DNA from: JBBEDS01 sp040881175
Lineage (GTDB): Bacteria; Patescibacteriota; Minisyncoccia; 2-02-FULL-40-12; IGHO2-01-FULL-4-A
Assembly: GCA_040881175.1 (NCBI GenBank)
Contig: JBBEDS010000014.1
Location: forward strand, 39,277 to 103,276
Reading direction: 5' to 3'
Length of the DNA: 64,000 bases
Shown here in pieces: positions 1 through 8,821 of this stretch. The position numbers and the translations under genes were made by a program. The stretch's first letter is position 1, and each line of letters begins with the position of its first letter. The notes under the pieces are model-generated. The model was not told the DNA's origin, searched no databases, and saw nothing but the letters and a program-made list of their open reading frames with translations.

Positions 1-2
1 AT

Positions 3-1406
3 CTGTTGTTTTTCATCCTCACCATATTATTCTTAGTGGGCGGTCTTCTCGCATCTTTCAAGGTTGGCTCTCTTGCTGGTAGTGGGGTGAACAAAACATT
101 CAGTGCGATTCAGGGAGGTATTAAGAGGGGTACCAGAAGAATCACGGGTTATGACACTGCCGCAGCCGGAGTTAGAGAAGGCCTGCAAGGCAGGATAGAC
201 GAGATTAGCGAGAAAGGACTCGCTGGCATCGGCGGTGCCCAACGAGCCAGGATTAGCCAGGCTAAATGGGCCGAGAGTTTCGGCTTTGGAACAAAGAGGG
301 GGGCGGCAGATGAAGCCCGCCAGAAAGAAATAGAGAAAGAATTCTCAAAACTCAAGACCCTAAACCTAGACAAAACTGGCTTGGAGCAGAGACTTTCAAG
401 CACTAAGGGTATAGATAAGATGGCTGCCTTGAGGTTAAAGGCCGAACAAGGATGGCTTAATACAAAGGATCTTGATCAAATAAAGGAAGCCATACAGAGT
501 TTGGGTGGAGGTAAGACTATAGCTGGTGTTTCATTCATTAACTCTCTGAAGAAGGGTGGCTTCAAAGATATTACAAAAAGCACCGTTGAAAAAGAGGCCC
601 TCTTTAATAGTCTCTCTGGCCCTGAATTCATAGAGCTACAGAAAGCTCTTGGATCGGATATGGCAAAGAAGAAGGAGATTATTAAACCAGAGATGGCCAA
701 GAAAGTTATTGGCTTGTATGAAAATGACTCAGCAGAGGCCAAGAAAGAAATCATGGATGCTATTAAAAATAATCTCGGCAATATATATGCGGATAAAGGC
801 GCTCGTGAGAAGTTTCTTGTAGACACAACCGACGCGAGCAATACTGAGTTGCGAAGGTTGTTAGCAGAAAAAATGGTTGAAGACGACGAGATTGACAGCT
901 ATAAGAAATACCATGCTGCTCAAGAACTATTCAGCGGAGATCCACAAAAGATAACAGATATGCGCAATAAGATAGCGAAAGAAAACCCTATAGTTGCGGC
1001 TGAAGTCGAGACTAGATCTAACATGAGCGCTACAAAGCCAGGAATAATTAACCCAGACTACGTGCTTGAGGAGGCTGATCAAAAGGCAATAGCTGACACA
1101 GATACAATAAAGAAAGCTGTGGGTAAGGCAAGTGCCAAACAGCTGGGCCAATCTAACAAAGACACCTGGAAAGAAGATTGGTTTAAGATAGCCCTCTGGA
1201 AAAAAGCTGATTCATTACAAAAAGTAGACCCACACAAATCGGCCGCAGGTAAGAGGAGGAGAATACCTGGAGGAGGAGAAAGATTCTTACAATCCCTTAA
1301 AAAGTCTGTCGGCGAAAACACAGATAAAATACCTGTGCTAAATGAGTTGCTCCAGTCTTTTGATGAATCGACAGGAGCTTTTAACCCCCTGCCACCAACC
1401 CCTTAG
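3..1406 (+). CDS. VirB6/TrbL-like secretion protein, C-terminal part (5' end outside window)
   Basis: The frame is open from the window edge, so this is the 3' part of a longer gene; the first in-frame TTG at 6 need not be the start. The visible protein begins inside a hydrophobic segment (residues 1-25), followed by a Gly/Arg-rich stretch and then about 400 mostly charged, helical residues rich in Lys and Glu, ending in a Pro-rich tail. Membrane proteins with a long soluble tail upstream of PrgI and VirB4 are commonly VirB6/TrbL-like channel components in CPR genomes. That identity rests on context and topology; no diagnostic motif is visible. Confidence 0.5.
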   Translation: MLFFILTILFLVGGLLASFKVGSLAGSGVNKTFSAIQGGIKRGTRRITGYDTAAAGVREGLQGRIDEISEKGLAGIGGAQRARISQAKWAESFGFGTKRGAADEARQKEIEKEFSKLKTLNLDKTGLEQRLSSTKGIDKMAALRLKAEQGWLNTKDLDQIKEAIQSLGGGKTIAGVSFINSLKKGGFKDITKSTVEKEALFNSLSGPEFIELQKALGSDMAKKKEIIKPEMAKKVIGLYENDSAEAKKEIMDAIKNNLGNIYADKGAREKFLVDTTDASNTELRRLLAEKMVEDDEIDSYKKYHAAQELFSGDPQKITDMRNKIAKENPIVAAEVETRSNMSATKPGIINPDYVLEEADQKAIADTDTIKKAVGKASAKQLGQSNKDTWKEDWFKIALWKKADSLQKVDPHKSAAGKRRRIPGGGERFLQSLKKSVGENTDKIPVLNELLQSFDESTGAFNPLPPTP

Positions 1407-1427
1407 CTAGGGCCAAAAAACACAAGT

Positions 1428-1925
1428 ATGTCAAATGAAATAAATAAAATTTACGACCCAGTCGAGATAGACGCTGACTTCTTCGCCGAGAATGAAGATG
1501 AACAAGAAAGATTCTACTCAATTGTTAAAACATTGCCCGATCTGGTATTGGATGTGCTATTTGGCCTAGACACCCCCAAGATACTAGAGGGCATAGCACG
1601 AAACTTTGGACTACAACCTGAACAGTCAGCAATCTTATCAAGACTGGTTCGTAAGGTTCTAATCGGTGATTTTTATATAGGGGACTTTCCATCTAAGATA
1701 TCCTCCGGGCTTGACGTAGATCAAGATAAGGCACGGGAGATAGCAAAAGCCACTGCTTCTGACCTATTTATAGATGCGGTGGCAGATATCAAGCGCATCC
1801 ATTTGCAGAAGTTTCCCAATGCTTCCTTAGAAAAACAGCCAGAAGATACCAAGGGTCAGCAGCACGGAGTAAAAAATTTGTCAGAGACTGGCGGTAATAT
1901 CATTGACCTGCGGTCCAGAAACTGA
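1428..1925 (+). CDS. Small soluble protein with the duplicated T4SS-neighbour domain
   Basis: This is a 165-residue acidic protein of unknown function, 21 bp after the preceding gene and likely co-transcribed. Residues about 50-120 form a helical domain (ARNFGLQPEQ...SRLVRK...GDF..DF.SKISSGL.V) that aligns without gaps to the C-terminal part of the convergent gene ending at 1957. I count 14 identities in about 41 positions, including EQ, R..R, F....F..K.SS.L and A.xI. The C-terminus is low-complexity. No enzyme motif or membrane segment is present. A weak GCCC/GGGC hairpin lies between the two convergent genes (about 1932-1950). Confidence 0.7.
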   Translation: MSNEINKIYDPVEIDADFFAENEDEQERFYSIVKTLPDLVLDVLFGLDTPKILEGIARNFGLQPEQSAILSRLVRKVLIGDFYIGDFPSKISSGLDVDQDKAREIAKATASDLFIDAVADIKRIHLQKFPNASLEKQPEDTKGQQHGVKNLSETGGNIIDLRSRN

Positions 1926-1956
1926 AACAAAAAGCCCCCCAATCAAGGCGGGCAAT

Positions 1957-2700
1957 TTAAGATTTGTATCCTATGCTGAATAGTCCGAAACTAATAACAT
2001 TTACAATTCTCTTTGCAGTATAGAGGTTTACTAGGAGTCTGGATGAGACCTTGACTATAAATTCCTCCCTGCTAAAATTTTCAAAAAGGTAATCTCGAAA
2101 GATTCTAGTTATCTCTCTTTTTTGTTCCGTAGAAAGTTTAAATTTACGACCCAGCTTTTCTTCTATGAATACCGCGGTTTCGAAACCCATCATAGCTGAC
2201 TGCTTATGGGGCGGCAGTTTACCTACTTTTTCTACGTAACCTTGAATCCGTGTTATATCGTCCTTGCTCAGCCGCTTGAGTGCCTCCTTTAGTAGCTGAA
2301 GTGTCTTTTGAAACCCAGCGGCCAGAGAGTATCTCTTTGCCTCTGCGGCAGAGAGCATCGCCTTTTCAGTCATGGCAATTTGACTCCTAAGTTCCTCTTC
2401 TTTTCTAAGTTGCTCAGCGGTTTTACCATAAGAATCAATATTGTAGGGTGTGGCGTACTCACGGTCTTCACCGTCGTAGTTAGCAATGTCAAAAGCCTCG
2501 CACTCTTCATCTCCAGGCTCTTCTTTGTCTATTTGAGTCTCCTTAATCAGTTCCGCTAAATTTTTATTCCCTAGATGGTCTTGATAACCTCTATTTTGCT
2601 CCAAAGTTCTTCGACGACCATCATTACTTAACCAACTTTCGGTACCTTCTAAAAGTGGGCGGTACCCTTTGAGACCCTCCTCATAGGAATAGCTGGACAT
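1957..2700 (-). CDS. Hypothetical protein, domain shared with the convergent neighbour
   Basis: This 247-residue soluble protein is not recognised as a known family. The N-terminal 90 residues are acidic and low in hydrophobics. Residues about 90-135 form a Lys/Glu helix, and the C-terminal 100 residues carry the domain described for the gene at 1428-1925 (KFKLSTEQ, TRIFRDYLFENF, VKVSSRLLV). It ends in a hydrophobic FGLFSIGY. The start ATG is at 2700, with a palindrome TTAGC-ATGTT-GCTAA just upstream. Orientation opposite to the secretion genes suggests independent expression, possibly regulatory, but this is inference. Confidence 0.65.
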   Translation of the reverse strand: MSSYSYEEGLKGYRPLLEGTESWLSNDGRRRTLEQNRGYQDHLGNKNLAELIKETQIDKEEPGDEECEAFDIANYDGEDREYATPYNIDSYGKTAEQLRKEEELRSQIAMTEKAMLSAAEAKRYSLAAGFQKTLQLLKEALKRLSKDDITRIQGYVEKVGKLPPHKQSAMMGFETAVFIEEKLGRKFKLSTEQKREITRIFRDYLFENFSREEFIVKVSSRLLVNLYTAKRIVNVISFGLFSIGYKS

Positions 2701-2730
2701 TTGAAATTCCTCTTCTCTATTTAAAGGTTC

Positions 2731-2745
2731 TTAGCATGTTGCTAA
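2731..2745. promoter_or_regulatory. Inverted repeat between divergent genes
   Basis: TTAGC, 5-nt spacer, GCTAA lies 30 bp upstream of the leftward gene starting at 2700. A leftward TTGACA (2770-2775 on the minus strand) sits beyond it. The repeat could be an operator or a 5' stem of the leftward mRNA. It is short, so confidence is low. Confidence 0.3.
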
Positions 2746-2823
2746 TTATCGTAACATAAAAGGTAGTGTTGTCAAGCGATAAGTCCTGTAAGTATCTGTG
2801 CTTTGTTTTTTCTATCAAAAACC

Positions 2824-2832
2824 TGATATAAT
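2824..2832 (+). promoter_or_regulatory. Extended -10 promoter of the PrgI-VirB4 operon
   Basis: TGATATAAT at 2824-2832 is a consensus extended -10 (TGnTATAAT), 26 bp before the PrgI start. The -35 region is only T-rich (TTTGTT near 2802). Confidence 0.5.
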
Positions 2833-2858
2833 TAACAGTATACGCTTTACATTAAAAA

Positions 2859-3203
2859 ATGCGCTTCCAAGTCCCACAATTTATAGAAACTGAGACCAAG
2901 ATAGTAGGGCCATTTACGCTCAAGCAGTTTTTGTACTTAGCCTCTGGTGCAGCACTCATTTTTATACTTCAATATGCCGTCAGTTTTACTTTCTTGATAA
3001 TTCTCGGCCTACCTATAGCTATCCTAGCTCTTGCATTAGCGTTTTATAAAATTGATGGGATGCCTCTTCCGCAGTATATATTAATGGCATTTTCTTTCAT
3101 GAGCGGTACTAAGAAATACGTTTTTAGTAAAAAACAGGATCAGCAATACATACAGAACCAGAATATTAAAAGCCTACAAGACCAGAACGACAATGGCAGC
3201 TAA
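2859..3203 (+). CDS. prgI: PrgI family protein (VirB3-like T4SS subunit)
   Basis: This is a 114-residue inner-membrane component of a Gram-positive-type type IV secretion system. It starts with the family-typical MRFQVPQFIETETKIVGPFTLKQF, followed by two adjacent transmembrane segments (about 24-42 and 46-64). The amphipathic tail GMPLPQY...SGTKKYVFSK is also typical. PrgI proteins correspond to VirB3, usually precede the VirB4 ATPase, and are thought to dock it at the membrane. The gene overlaps the next by 11 bp, indicating translational coupling. Confidence 0.9.
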   Translation: MRFQVPQFIETETKIVGPFTLKQFLYLASGAALIFILQYAVSFTFLIILGLPIAILALALAFYKIDGMPLPQYILMAFSFMSGTKKYVFSKKQDQQYIQNQNIKSLQDQNDNGS

Positions 3204-3837
3204 AAAACAAGCGGCACAGCCGCAAACAACTAAAGACTTCGTCCAGATATCAGAAATTCGTGATAACATAGTAGTTCTTAAAGATGGCTCTCTGAGGTCT
3301 CTTATTGAAGTCGGGTCAATAAACTTTGAGTTAAAGTCTGCCGATGAGCAGGCGGCTATAATCCAAGGTTTTCAGGGATTTCTAAATTCGATAGATTTCC
3401 CTCTTCAAATCATGATCAACTCTAGGAAATTAGACATTGAACCATACGTAAAATCCCTTGAAGACTTGAGTCAGAGTCTTAAGAACGAGCTTCTGAAGAT
3501 TCAGGCAGCTGAATATACTAGGTTCATAAAAGGCCTCACCGAACTGACTAATATCATGGCTAAGAAATTTTACATAATAGTTCCTTTCTATGTTATAGAA
3601 AATGCGGTCAAAACTCCTGGAGGATTCTTCGGAGCAATAAAGGGTGCCATAATCCCTTCGAAGGCTGAGAAAAAGATAACTGATGAAGAGTTGGAAAACT
3701 ACAAGGTGCAGCTCACCCAGAGGACAGATATAGTATATGGCGGCCTAAGCGGTCTTGGACTACAAATGAGAGTTTTATCAAAAAATGAACTTATGAATAT
3801 GTTTTATTCATATTATAACCCCGGTTCGCATCTATAA
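3193..3837 (+). CDS. TraC-like N-terminal half of a split VirB4
   Basis: This 214-residue soluble protein corresponds to the N-terminal, non-ATPase part of VirB4/TraC proteins: a beta-rich start (QISEIRDNIVVLKDGSLRSLIEVGSINFELKS), then helices and IMINSRKLDIEPYVKSL. CPR genomes often encode VirB4 as two adjacent genes. Here the stop overlaps the next start (TAATG), so the two halves are coupled. It lacks a Walker motif. Its role is probably membrane docking of the ATPase half, inferred from the family. Confidence 0.8.
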   Translation: MAAKKQAAQPQTTKDFVQISEIRDNIVVLKDGSLRSLIEVGSINFELKSADEQAAIIQGFQGFLNSIDFPLQIMINSRKLDIEPYVKSLEDLSQSLKNELLKIQAAEYTRFIKGLTELTNIMAKKFYIIVPFYVIENAVKTPGGFFGAIKGAIIPSKAEKKITDEELENYKVQLTQRTDIVYGGLSGLGLQMRVLSKNELMNMFYSYYNPGSHL

Positions 3838-5597
3838 TGGCTGAGGAGATAACAGAACAACAAGGTAAGCTTACAGATGACCTACTAGCGCCCTCGGCTA
3901 TAAATATTTCGTCTAGTAATATCCAAATCGGCAGCCAGTATGCACGAACGCTTTTTGTAGTTACATATCCAAGATATTTAAACACAAACTGGTTCTCTCC
4001 GATAATAAATCTAGATAGGCCTCTTGATATAGCAATCTACGTACATCCCCAGAATACGGCGACCATTCTGAAACAATTGCGGGATCGACTTGGCAGATTT
4101 GAGGCGCAGGCGATGGAAGAGCAAGCGTCGGGCAAGGTCAGAGATCCCATTCTTGAAACAGCTATCCATGATATTGAAGTCTTAAGAGATCGTCTTCAGC
4201 AAGGCACTGATAGGTTCTTTGAGCTAGGCTTATATATAACAATCTATGGAGACTCCACCAAAGAACTCGATGAAACGGAGAATAAGATAAAGACTGTCAT
4301 GGACGCCCAGCTTGTATATACAAAACCTGCCACCTTTCGTATGAAAGAAGGCTTCTTCTCTACAATGCCTCTTAACGACGACCAATTGAATGTTCATACC
4401 TCTCTTAACACCGAGCCGATATCATCGATATTCCCATTCGTCTCATACGATCTGACTACAGAGAAGGGGATACTCTATGGAATAAACAGCCATAATAATT
4501 CTCTAGTTCTTTTCGACCGTTTTGACTTGGAAAATGCAAATATGGTCATCTTCGGTAAATCTGGAGGCGGTAAAAGTTATACGGTAAAACTTGAGATACT
4601 GAGAAGTTTAATGTTTGGGGCTCAAATATTTGTCATTGATCCTGAGAATGAATATAAGTTCTTATCAGATACGGTAGGAGGAACCACTGTTAAAATATCC
4701 ATAACCTCAGATAACCATATCAATCCTTTTGACTTACCTAAACCGCTGGAGGACGAGAGCTCCGCAGACGTTCTGCGTTCACATGTAGTTAACCTGGTCG
4801 GTCTCTTTAAGCTGATGTTCGGCGCATTAACACCCGAGGAGGAGGCAATTCTGGATGAGGCAATCACTCAAACATACGCGATAAAAGACATTACGCCAGG
4901 TACTCTTGATTTCAGTAACATCACTCCTCCTTTAATGTCTGACCTACAGAGCATACTTGAGGGAATGACCGGGACCGAGTCTCTTATTATCAGGATTAAG
5001 AAGTACACGGAGGGAAGCTACTCGGGATTCCTCAATAGTCCGACAGATGTTCAGCTGAACAACCAACTCGTAGCTTTTAGCATCAGAGATATGGAAGAAG
5101 AGTTACGACCTATAGCTATGTACCTTGTCCTTAACTTCATATGGACACAGGTTAGAGCTGAGCTGAGGAAGAGATTGTTGGTAGTAGACGAAGCCTGGGT
5201 TCTAATGAAGCATGATGCCGGAGCGCAGTTCCTTTTCAACGTCGCCAAACGCGCCCGCAAATACTTCTTAGGACTCACAACTATATCACAGGACATCCCT
5301 GACTTCATGGCTTCCCCTTACGGGAAACCAATCGTTACCAACTCCTCGTTACAGCTGCTACTAAAGCAGTCTCCAGCCTCCATTGATCTGGTACAAAAAA
5401 CGTTCAATCTCACCGATGCTGAAAAATTCTTCTTGCTAGAATCTCAGGTTGGGCATGGTTTATTCTTCGCTGGTTCAAATCACGTTGCCTTAAGAGTTAT
5501 TGCATCCTACGCAGAGGACCAAATTATAACCTCTGACCCTAGGCAGATACTCGAGATAGAGGAAGCAAAGAGGCAGCTTGAACAGAACGGAAGTTAA
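3837..5597 (+). CDS. virB4: VirB4-family conjugation/secretion ATPase
   Basis: This 586-residue ATPase powers type IV secretion or pilus biogenesis. The first 200 residues are the VirB4 middle region. Walker A is GKSGGGKS at 240-247 and Walker B is RLLVVDEAWVLM near 445. A sensor-like TTISQDIPDF follows, and QLLLKQSP lies near 505. It starts one base inside the stop of the TraC-like half. With PrgI and a VirB6-like protein it forms the minimal CPR T4SS. No VirD4 coupling protein or relaxase is seen in the window, so DNA transfer cannot be claimed; DNA uptake, protein export or pilus dynamics are alternatives. Confidence 0.93.
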   Translation: MAEEITEQQGKLTDDLLAPSAINISSSNIQIGSQYARTLFVVTYPRYLNTNWFSPIINLDRPLDIAIYVHPQNTATILKQLRDRLGRFEAQAMEEQASGKVRDPILETAIHDIEVLRDRLQQGTDRFFELGLYITIYGDSTKELDETENKIKTVMDAQLVYTKPATFRMKEGFFSTMPLNDDQLNVHTSLNTEPISSIFPFVSYDLTTEKGILYGINSHNNSLVLFDRFDLENANMVIFGKSGGGKSYTVKLEILRSLMFGAQIFVIDPENEYKFLSDTVGGTTVKISITSDNHINPFDLPKPLEDESSADVLRSHVVNLVGLFKLMFGALTPEEEAILDEAITQTYAIKDITPGTLDFSNITPPLMSDLQSILEGMTGTESLIIRIKKYTEGSYSGFLNSPTDVQLNNQLVAFSIRDMEEELRPIAMYLVLNFIWTQVRAELRKRLLVVDEAWVLMKHDAGAQFLFNVAKRARKYFLGLTTISQDIPDFMASPYGKPIVTNSSLQLLLKQSPASIDLVQKTFNLTDAEKFFLLESQVGHGLFFAGSNHVALRVIASYAEDQIITSDPRQILEIEEAKRQLEQNGS

Positions 5598-5598
5598 C

Positions 5599-6258
5599 AT
5601 GCCCAGTTACACTGAAGAACAATACGCAAGTGGCCTTAGCATTGCTAGGACACGAAAAGAGCTCGTAGAAGTACAGTCAGAAGCAGATCGAGTCGTCAAA
5701 CCACCTTCGGGTGTGTTGTACTTCTTTTTATATGGCTTCTCCATAATAGGAGATATAATTGACTTGGCAGATTTTACCGGAGTCGGCGCCGCTGTCTCTT
5801 TCGTAGTCGATATCTTTATCGGTATAATTCTATTTTTCGCCGGCCGAGCCGCCAGAAACAGAATCGAAACCATGAATAAGTTTCAAGACGAGATTCATGG
5901 ACACATCCAAAACATAGAAAGAAGGGTTGTTTCCCTTAGAAATAACTATGTGCGAGCAATAAAGATATCTCGCAAGATAAAACCCCTAAGAAAACCTGTA
6001 CGCAAATTAGTGCTTCGCGTTTCAAAACTGCGCAAAAGCATTGCAAGAAATCCGATGACAAGAACAATGATTGCCGTAGTGGCTGACCTAATCCCTTTCC
6101 TAGGCATCATACCTTGGCGAACTATCAATATATACCTGATGAAGCGCGATGAGATGCGTGCATTTCAAGAAGCACAGGAGATGCTACCAGAATATGAGGC
6201 TGCCCGAGAAGAAGAGATGGCAGAGGCTAACCAGCTATCTGAGGCTCAATCCTACTAG
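5599..6258 (+). CDS. T4SS-associated membrane protein, function unknown
   Basis: This 219-residue protein starts at ATG 5599, one base after the virB4 stop. An upstream in-frame TTG at 5578 would overlap virB4. It has a membrane-embedded hairpin at about 45-85 (LYFFLYGFSIIGDIIDLADFTGVG, then VDIFIGIILFFAG). A strongly basic helical region follows (about 90-160), then a second hydrophobic patch (AVVADLIPFLGIIPW) and an acidic tail. Its position between virB4 and the propeller gene implies a role in the same apparatus. No family could be named. Confidence 0.75.
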   Translation: MPSYTEEQYASGLSIARTRKELVEVQSEADRVVKPPSGVLYFFLYGFSIIGDIIDLADFTGVGAAVSFVVDIFIGIILFFAGRAARNRIETMNKFQDEIHGHIQNIERRVVSLRNNYVRAIKISRKIKPLRKPVRKLVLRVSKLRKSIARNPMTRTMIAVVADLIPFLGIIPWRTINIYLMKRDEMRAFQEAQEMLPEYEAAREEEMAEANQLSEAQSY

Positions 6259-6260
6259 AT

Positions 6261-7343
6261 ATGAGTAATAAAATAACTATACTATTACTATTCGTACTTG
6301 CGGCATTTGCTGCCTTTTTAGGCGGTTACTTCCTTAGCCATAAGTCAGTCGTCGACACCTCTCCACAACAAGGACTTTTAAATAATACCCTCGTGTCTAG
6401 ATTTAAGGAGTCTCCCGAGAAATACTCGGCACCGGTCGGACTATTTACCATTTCAAGAGAAAAAGCATCCTTCCCTTATTTGGCCAAAAGCGGCAAAGAC
6501 GTACTTTACTATTATCCTAGCAGGGGAGAGGTCAGGTCTTCCGCCATAGAAGGCTCCGGGAATAATTCTGCTCTTGTCGCCACTATTAAACCGGGCGCAT
6601 TAGATATACAGTGGTCTTCTGAGAGTAAGTTACTGGCCACCTATGTAGATGGCAACATCCTATACGACCTATCATCTGGCTCTTCAAAAGAACTCGACAA
6701 AGATCTGGTTAGTCCGTCCTTCTCAAATCCAGGAGCCCATGTTGTCTACAATAGGCTAACCCCGGGTGCAACGGGAGGAGATATAAGAATTTCTGACGCA
6801 GACTTCACTAATTTTAAGACACTACTGTCTACACGAATTGCTTCTTGGGATTTAGGCTGGATAGATAATGACAATATATATCTGCTAAAACAGCCAACGT
6901 TAATCAACCAGCAAAGTTCTCTTTTAACACTGGGCGTAGAAACCAAAAAGCTAAGTAGTATTCTAGGGGATAAAAAAGACCTGCAGGTTAGCTGGTCTCC
7001 TGACGGACAAAAACTTCTCTATTCTTACGTGAGCAACAGCGCCGAAAGAGAGCTTTATGTAATGACTCTCTCCGATAAAAACTCCGAATTATTAGACCTC
7101 GGTATCGTTGCTTCACAATGCGTATGGAGCATCGACAATAAAACTGTATTTTGCGGAAGTGGGAACTCTTTCTTTAGTCTAGATACCTCCATCACAAGAC
7201 CAGAGCATACTAGAATAACAAGTCTGGGCAGAGATACTTTCAATATCTCTGTTATAAACCCGCTTCTTACTAGCTCGGAAGCTTATGTTGTATTCATAAA
7301 TGACCAGGACGGTAAGCTCTACGGCTTGAGTTTGGACAAGTAG
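6261..7343 (+). CDS. Membrane-anchored beta-propeller protein (TolB/WD40-like)
   Basis: This 360-residue protein has an N-terminal membrane anchor (residues 4-24) and then repeated blades of the TolB-like type: LDIQWSSESKLLATYVDG, SPSFSNPGAHVVYNRL, LQVSWSPDGQKLLYSYV and ASQCVWSIDNKTVFCGSG. It begins 2 bp after the previous stop and closes the secretion operon; the gene on its right is convergent. Such propellers mediate protein-protein contacts, so it may be an extracytoplasmic scaffold of the secretion system. Partner and substrate are unknown. Confidence 0.75.
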   Translation: MSNKITILLLFVLAAFAAFLGGYFLSHKSVVDTSPQQGLLNNTLVSRFKESPEKYSAPVGLFTISREKASFPYLAKSGKDVLYYYPSRGEVRSSAIEGSGNNSALVATIKPGALDIQWSSESKLLATYVDGNILYDLSSGSSKELDKDLVSPSFSNPGAHVVYNRLTPGATGGDIRISDADFTNFKTLLSTRIASWDLGWIDNDNIYLLKQPTLINQQSSLLTLGVETKKLSSILGDKKDLQVSWSPDGQKLLYSYVSNSAERELYVMTLSDKNSELLDLGIVASQCVWSIDNKTVFCGSGNSFFSLDTSITRPEHTRITSLGRDTFNISVINPLLTSSEAYVVFINDQDGKLYGLSLDK

Positions 7344-7347
7344 CTCT

Positions 7348-8799
7348 TTACTCAACCTCTGTCTTTGTCGGTATGTCAGAAGGTGACTCTGGCTTTTTTA
7401 GAGATACGATATCTCTAAGTTCTTTCGTGGAGAAACCCCTGAAGAGAAATAGGGCAGGGACATATGAGAGTGTGGCTACCGAAGCCAGGACAAAGTTTCC
7501 TCTAAGTGGGTAAACTATGGCTGCCATGACAAGCGTGGCTAGCATCGCCCGAAAGAATACCCCCAGCTCAGCCGATGCGGCTGATTCTTTTTTAATAAGC
7601 CAGAACATCCAGATCGTAATTAATATTTCTGTAACTACAGTAGTCCAGGCGGCAGCGAAATATGTATACTTAGGAATCAAAATAATGTTTAGCCCGGCAT
7701 TAAATATGGCACCGGCTAAGTAAACCCACATGCCTTTCTTCTGAATATTAAGAGCAACTATTGAGTTGCCTCCTAAATTACCGAAGAAAATAACAAAGAC
7801 TGCAATACTCAAAATCTGCAAGACAGGACCTGACTCAATGAACCCGGCTCCTCCTACCAAGCCGACTAGTTTATCTGAAAGAAGAAAAATATATGCCGTC
7901 ATCGGCAAAGCCATAACTGCTAACACATTGAATGCTCTGCGGAATACTTTAATAAACTTTTCTTTATTCTCAAAAGCATGCCTTGATAATAGTGGCATCA
8001 TCAGCCCTATGAACGCAGCCGGCAGAAAGATAACGGCCTCCAGCATCTTATACGGAACGGCGTAAACTCCGACATCATAGGCTGGCTTCATGATTGATAA
8101 CAGCAATAGATCTAGCCTGAAGTAAATTAATACAAATATAAGGGAAGCGGCTATAGGAAATGCTATCTTCATTACCTCCTTCCAGTAGCTAACATCTATC
8201 ATTAGCTTCACCTTAGTTAACGGTTTTGAGAAACGATAGATCAAGAAAAAGTGAACCACCTCTGTAATAACTACGGCCCAAACGAACAAAAGCAGAGAAG
8301 CCCCCATCTTGAATATAATAAGTAGCAGTGCTAGCTGGACTAGCCTAGCGATAATGTCGGAAATAGAGATAAAGTAGAGCCTCAGGTGCTTTTGAAATAT
8401 CCCAGTTAAAACCTGGGATAGCGAAGAGAAAATAGTGAAGAGAGATGCGATCAGGACTCCTAGCTTAACCGAAAGAGTATAGGGCATGAAGAAGACAAGC
8501 AAGTCGGCCACTACTACTACGGAGATGACTGCAAGCAGTCTTAGTGTAAATATTTTACTAGAAATAATCGACTCTTTGTCCGGCCCTACCTTGGAAACCT
8601 CCCTAACTAACACGGTGTAGAGTCCAAGGTCTGCAATAGCAGTGAATATGTACAAGTATGCAAAAATTGAATTGTAGTAACCAAAGCCGGTTGGTCCTAA
8701 AGACCTGGTTAAAACACCCACTACGACCAGACTAATAATCCCGACTGCTAGCCGGGACAAAACAGCGATTCCAAAGTTATAGGAGATTTTTTGTATCAA
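7348..8799 (-). CDS. Wzx-like polysaccharide flippase (MOP superfamily)
   Basis: This is a 483-residue integral membrane protein with about 12-14 transmembrane segments. The start MIQKISYNFGIAVLSRLAVGIISLVVVGVL and GPTGFGYYNSIFAYLYIF are typical of oligosaccharide or teichoic-acid flippases (RfbX/MurJ-related). It should move lipid-linked glycan precursors across the membrane. The start codon is TTG at 8799 with no Shine-Dalgarno; no internal Met near the N-terminus fits better. It follows khpB in the same direction by 22 bp, but no glycosyltransferase is near. The substrate cannot be told. Confidence 0.85.
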   Translation of the reverse strand: MIQKISYNFGIAVLSRLAVGIISLVVVGVLTRSLGPTGFGYYNSIFAYLYIFTAIADLGLYTVLVREVSKVGPDKESIISSKIFTLRLLAVISVVVVADLLVFFMPYTLSVKLGVLIASLFTIFSSLSQVLTGIFQKHLRLYFISISDIIARLVQLALLLIIFKMGASLLLFVWAVVITEVVHFFLIYRFSKPLTKVKLMIDVSYWKEVMKIAFPIAASLIFVLIYFRLDLLLLSIMKPAYDVGVYAVPYKMLEAVIFLPAAFIGLMMPLLSRHAFENKEKFIKVFRRAFNVLAVMALPMTAYIFLLSDKLVGLVGGAGFIESGPVLQILSIAVFVIFFGNLGGNSIVALNIQKKGMWVYLAGAIFNAGLNIILIPKYTYFAAAWTTVVTEILITIWMFWLIKKESAASAELGVFFRAMLATLVMAAIVYPLRGNFVLASVATLSYVPALFLFRGFSTKELRDIVSLKKPESPSDIPTKTEVE

Positions 8800-8821
8800 G
8801 GAGGGTTAGCCGCTGGTCAGC

